The notes under the pieces were generated by a model, which saw only the letters and a program-made list of their open reading frames with translations, did no database searches and had not been told where the DNA came from. This document shows positions 61,520 to 64,000 of a stretch of DNA of 64,000 nucleotides, piece after piece. The stretch comes from Salinimicrobium xinjiangense DSM 19287. Lineage in GTDB: Bacteria > Bacteroidota > Bacteroidia > Flavobacteriales > Flavobacteriaceae. The stretch is taken from contig NZ_AUIG01000021.1 of NCBI RefSeq assembly GCF_000423585.1, positions 31,139 through 95,138 on the forward strand, read 5' to 3'. The first letter of the stretch is position 1; each line of letters opens with the position of its first letter. Both the position numbers and the translations under genes were made by a program.

Positions 61520-61825
61520 AGTGAACGTTCAAAATTCCTAGAATAACAAATATAGCAGGAAAAAGTGAGGTTTTAAACCCGCTCATGGCTTTTAATAATT
61601 GAAAATTCCAATGAATAAATAAATAATAAAATTGGAAAAGTATATCAAAAATCCGGTTTTTGGAGCAGCAGAAAAAAGAGCTTCAGCAGCAGAAAATCAG
61701 AATAACTGGTTATCAATAAATTAAAAGCACCTGCTCCTGCCGAAAGTAGACGAAGGTTCAAAAGAAGTAGCTGTAGCAGCCATGAATCCGGGTTTTTTTA
61801 TAATTTACCGGTCATAAAAAAAATT
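61520..61825. other. 306-base AT-rich intergenic region
   Basis: Nothing codes here. It contains short CAG-rich patches (61674-61700) and AT-rich sequence, and presumably the divergent promoters of mnhA and the M61 gene, which I could not place. Confidence 0.6.
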
Positions 61826-63598
61826 ATGCGACCCATTATCATTTTTCTATTATTCTCTTCAGTTTGTTTTGCACAGACCAATACCTACACCATATCTTTT
61901 GAGAATGCAGAACAGCATGAAGCAAAAATCACAGTTAACTTCCCTTCTCTTGAGCAGGAGCCTCTTATTGTTAGAATGAGCCGTACATCCCCGGGACGTT
62001 ATGCCCTACACGAATTTGCTAAAAATGTTTATGGAGTGAAGGCGAGCAATTCCCAGGGAGAAAACTTGAAAGTCACCAGACCAGATCCATATTCCTGGGA
62101 GATTAAGGGCCACGACGGCACTATAAACCTGGAGTACAACCTATTCGCAAACCGGGCAGACGGCACTTATTCTCAAATCGATCAAACCCATGCCCACCTG
62201 AATATTCCGGCTACTTTTATGTATGCTGAAACTCATGAAACGAGACCGGTAGAAGTAACGTTTAACACCGAACATTTTCCAGAATGGAAAATAGCCACTC
62301 AACTGGAGAAATTGGGAGCAAATAAATTTGCAGCCCGGAACCTTCAGTATTTCATGGACAGCCCTACAGAGATAAGTGATCATAAGTTGCGGGACTTTGA
62401 GCTCGACGGGCAAACCATAAAATTCGTGCTGCATGGCCCTGCTTCCACTGAAGAATTTAATGAATATTTTAATAAGGTGCAGAAAATAGTGAAGCAACAA
62501 AAAGCCATTTTTGGCGAGTTACCGCAATTTGATTTTGGAGAATACACCTTTCTTGCATGCTATATCCCACATGCTTCAGGAGACGGAATGGAGCACCGTA
62601 ACAGCACAATCCTTACCAGCCCCAGAACTTTGTCTGAAGGAGGAATGGAGAGAAATATAGGAACTGTAGCCCATGAATTTTTCCATGCCTGGAATGTGGA
62701 GAGGATAAGGCCTGAGGATCTGGAGCCATTCGATTTCACCGAAGCTAATATGAGTGGTCTGCTCTGGTTTGCTGAAGGTTTTACGAGTTACTATACTCCC
62801 CTTACACTGGTTCGCGGCGGAGTGACGACTCCTCTAGATTATGTCAACAGCCTCAACGGCACTTTCAACTATGTATGGAATTCCCCCGGCAGGGAATTTT
62901 ATAATCCGGTGGAGATGAGTTACCAGGCTCCTTTTGTTGATGCTGCAACTTCTGTTGATCCAGTGAACCGGGAGAACACTTTTATTTCCTACTATTCCTA
63001 CGGAAGTATGTTGGGTCTGGCTCTTGATCTACAGCTGCGTCAAAAAGGGCAAAATCTGGACGAATTTATGAAACTGGTTTGGGAAAAATATGGAAAAACT
63101 GAAATACCTTACAGCCTGGAAGATCTTGAGAACACTTTAGCCAATTACGCCGGACAAGAATTTGCCGCAGATTATTTCGATAACTATATCTACGACAGCA
63201 AAATGCCCGATTTTGCTGATCTGTTTAAATCTGTCGGACTAAAATTGGAAAGAGGATCCAAAAATGCATTTTTTGGCGCCTCAGTCACACAAGATGCAGA
63301 CAGCTTTTATATTAGCAGCAATCCTCAAAAAGATTCGCCGGCCTATGTTGCAGGTTTGTCCCAAGGTGACCGGATAATATCTGTAAATGGAATTACCTTA
63401 GACTCTGATACTGCCTGGGAAGATGAATTCGAAAAATATGATCCAAAGGAGGTCTTGAAAATTGAAATAGAGAGGTTCGGCGAAACATTACAAAAAACAG
63501 TAGAGTTACAAGAAGATCCTTCCTATAAAATATCAATAGATTCCAATGCCACAAAGAAAGCTGTAATGGCAAGGGAGCAGTGGTTGTCTGCCAAATAA
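61826..63598 (+). CDS. M61 family glycyl aminopeptidase with PDZ domain
   Basis: A 590-residue exported zinc aminopeptidase. Signal peptide 1-16 (SVCFAQ). The catalytic core has HEFFH at residues 283-287 and WFAEGFTSYY about 27 residues on, which give the two His and the Glu zinc ligands. The C-terminal PDZ domain is at about 485-565 (DSPAYVAGLSQGDRIISVNGITLDS). M61 enzymes prefer N-terminal Gly/Ala. It is probably periplasmic or surface-associated. Confidence 0.92.
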   Translation: MRPIIIFLLFSSVCFAQTNTYTISFENAEQHEAKITVNFPSLEQEPLIVRMSRTSPGRYALHEFAKNVYGVKASNSQGENLKVTRPDPYSWEIKGHDGTINLEYNLFANRADGTYSQIDQTHAHLNIPATFMYAETHETRPVEVTFNTEHFPEWKIATQLEKLGANKFAARNLQYFMDSPTEISDHKLRDFELDGQTIKFVLHGPASTEEFNEYFNKVQKIVKQQKAIFGELPQFDFGEYTFLACYIPHASGDGMEHRNSTILTSPRTLSEGGMERNIGTVAHEFFHAWNVERIRPEDLEPFDFTEANMSGLLWFAEGFTSYYTPLTLVRGGVTTPLDYVNSLNGTFNYVWNSPGREFYNPVEMSYQAPFVDAATSVDPVNRENTFISYYSYGSMLGLALDLQLRQKGQNLDEFMKLVWEKYGKTEIPYSLEDLENTLANYAGQEFAADYFDNYIYDSKMPDFADLFKSVGLKLERGSKNAFFGASVTQDADSFYISSNPQKDSPAYVAGLSQGDRIISVNGITLDSDTAWEDEFEKYDPKEVLKIEIERFGETLQKTVELQEDPSYKISIDSNATKKAVMAREQWLSAK

Positions 63599-63604
63599 GT
63601 TCCT

Positions 63605-63675
63605 GGTCCAAGGTTCAAGGTTTAAAGTTTAAGGTTTCAAGGTTCAAGGCTCAAAGTTCAAGGTTCAAGGTTGAG
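63605..63675. repeat. Tandem heptamer array (GGTTCAA-type, about ten units)
   Basis: Mostly 7-bp units GGTTCAA with single-base variants (GGTCCAA, GGTTTAA, AGTTTAA, GGCTCAA, AGTTCAA) and one 8-bp unit. It ends at the probable left end of an IS element. Confidence 0.9.
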
Positions 63676-64000
63676 TCCACTCTAAAAACAAATTTACTTC
63701 AATTAATTCTAAGAATGGATTATCTTTAAACCACTTTCCAATGTACTATCATGTTTAGAAAAACTCAGGATTCTTCTCAATCAGATCTCTTCTCTGGTTT
63801 TGGCCAATTGCTTGATGACAAGAAAGATAAGAAGCTAAACGATCCAAAGGCCTGGTACAATATTTTTTATAAATACTTTGTTTCCAGGATTGATGAAGAA
63901 AAATTTGCTGTTCTTTTTTCCTCTACCGGTCGTCCCAATGCCTCAGTGAAGACTTTGGTGGGGATGATGTCTTTAAAGGAAGGTTTTGGCTGGAGTGATT
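63673..64000 (+). mobile_element. IS1182-family insertion sequence, left part (runs off the window)
   Basis: The segment contains the start of a transposase (below). The boundary at about 63673 is inferred: the heptamer array stops there and GAGTCCACTCTAAAAA at 63673-63688 is a plausible terminal inverted repeat. The right end is outside the window. Confidence 0.6.
63751..64000 (+). CDS. IS1182-type transposase, N-terminal part (cut by window edge)
   Basis: An open frame from the ATG at 63751 to the window end encodes 83 residues. It carries the DUF772-like transposase N-terminal segment: DPKAWYNIFYKYFVSRIDEEKF, then FSSTGRPNASVKTLVGMMSLKEGFG, which matches the 'GRPs...vr.Lv.mmiLK...g.SD' region of IS1182/IS5-group transposases. 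The DDE catalytic core is beyond the window. Confidence 0.85.
   Translation, partial: MFRKTQDSSQSDLFSGFGQLLDDKKDKKLNDPKAWYNIFYKYFVSRIDEEKFAVLFSSTGRPNASVKTLVGMMSLKEGFGWSD

Noticed and set aside
61674..61705. CAG/GCAGCAG-rich patches, also near 5800 and 51701, looked like a dispersed element.
   Set aside because: The shared words are only a few CAG units; alignment by eye gives no longer match.

Overview
The window is a gene-dense (~40% GC by eye) chromosomal segment of a member of the Flavobacteriaceae (Bacteroidota). Evidence seen in the sequence: gliding-motility genes gldD and gldE in the order mutY-ssb-gldE-gldD; several promoters of the Bacteroidota form TTG-N19-21-TAnnTTTG; few recognisable Shine-Dalgarno sequences; and many families typical of or confined to this phylum (DUF3098, DUF3127, DUF4199, DUF4301, DUF2490, CarboxypepD_reg-type TonB receptors). 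A Gramella/Salegentibacter/Zunongwangia-like marine genus is my guess; the genus cannot be fixed from this window alone. I saw no tRNA, rRNA or CRISPR array.

Layout. 1-9.7 kb: the 3' end of hemD, then pckA, DUF423, a saccharopine-dehydrogenase-family gene, a small orphan, ferritin, a zinc metallopeptidase and leuS. 8.8-13.6 kb: a plus-strand run ftsX-DUF3098-uppP-truB-tonB-like-tag-DUF2490, followed by aat and a second DUF2490 gene. 15-19.6 kb: an SSB-tailed DUF3127 protein, a flavin reductase, a sensor kinase, a thioesterase/HIT pair, greA with a structured leader, and a Rieske-like lipoprotein. 19.6-22.2 kb: a TonB-dependent receptor under a TPP riboswitch that has its own terminator. 22.3-26 kb: a hybrid histidine kinase and an NtrC-type regulator, convergent and overlapping. 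26.1-26.7 kb: a PepSY-like secreted protein followed by an unexplained structured non-coding segment that ends in a terminator. 26.8-31.6 kb: a minus-strand operon reading PPTase-pcrB-thiamine-binding protein-pnuC/pnuT-NadR-like kinase-DUF4301-arfB. 31.7-36.3 kb: ahcY, three DUF2007-type genes, a DUF3332 lipoprotein, rpmA, rplU with a Rho_N-like tail, and DUF4199. 36.5-39.9 kb: an M16 protease pair with one zinc-active and one zinc-less member. 40-47.7 kb: a 57-aa microprotein, EamA, gldD, gldE, ssb, mutY, HU, a 30-aa basic microprotein, rng and recX. 47.8-55.3 kb: a biotin operon (bioF, a DUF2007/zinc-ribbon gene, bioD, bioA, SET, KAS, bioB, a JmjC-like cupin). 55.3-61.5 kb: MgtC and the seven-subunit Mrp Na+/H+ antiporter. 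61.8-64 kb: an M61 peptidase and the start of an IS1182-type transposase.

How the genes work together. Most of the window is core housekeeping. The less ordinary parts are these. (i) The biotin operon lacks every known pimelate-module gene (bioC/H/G/K/W/I/Z) but carries a KAS-II-like enzyme with an intact Cys-His-His triad, plus a SET-domain and a JmjC-like protein. (ii) A TPP-regulated outer-membrane receptor lies about 8 kb from a thiamine-binding protein/PnuC/kinase set, which may together make a thiamine salvage route. (iii) Intergenic regions carry tandem arrays of 7-bp units at four places; one supplies the start codon of recX and another abuts an insertion sequence. (iv) A ~170-nt segment downstream of the PepSY-like gene folds into several hairpins and ends in a terminator. 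(v) Two OB-fold-type proteins, SSB and DUF3127, end in nearly the same acidic DDLPF tip.
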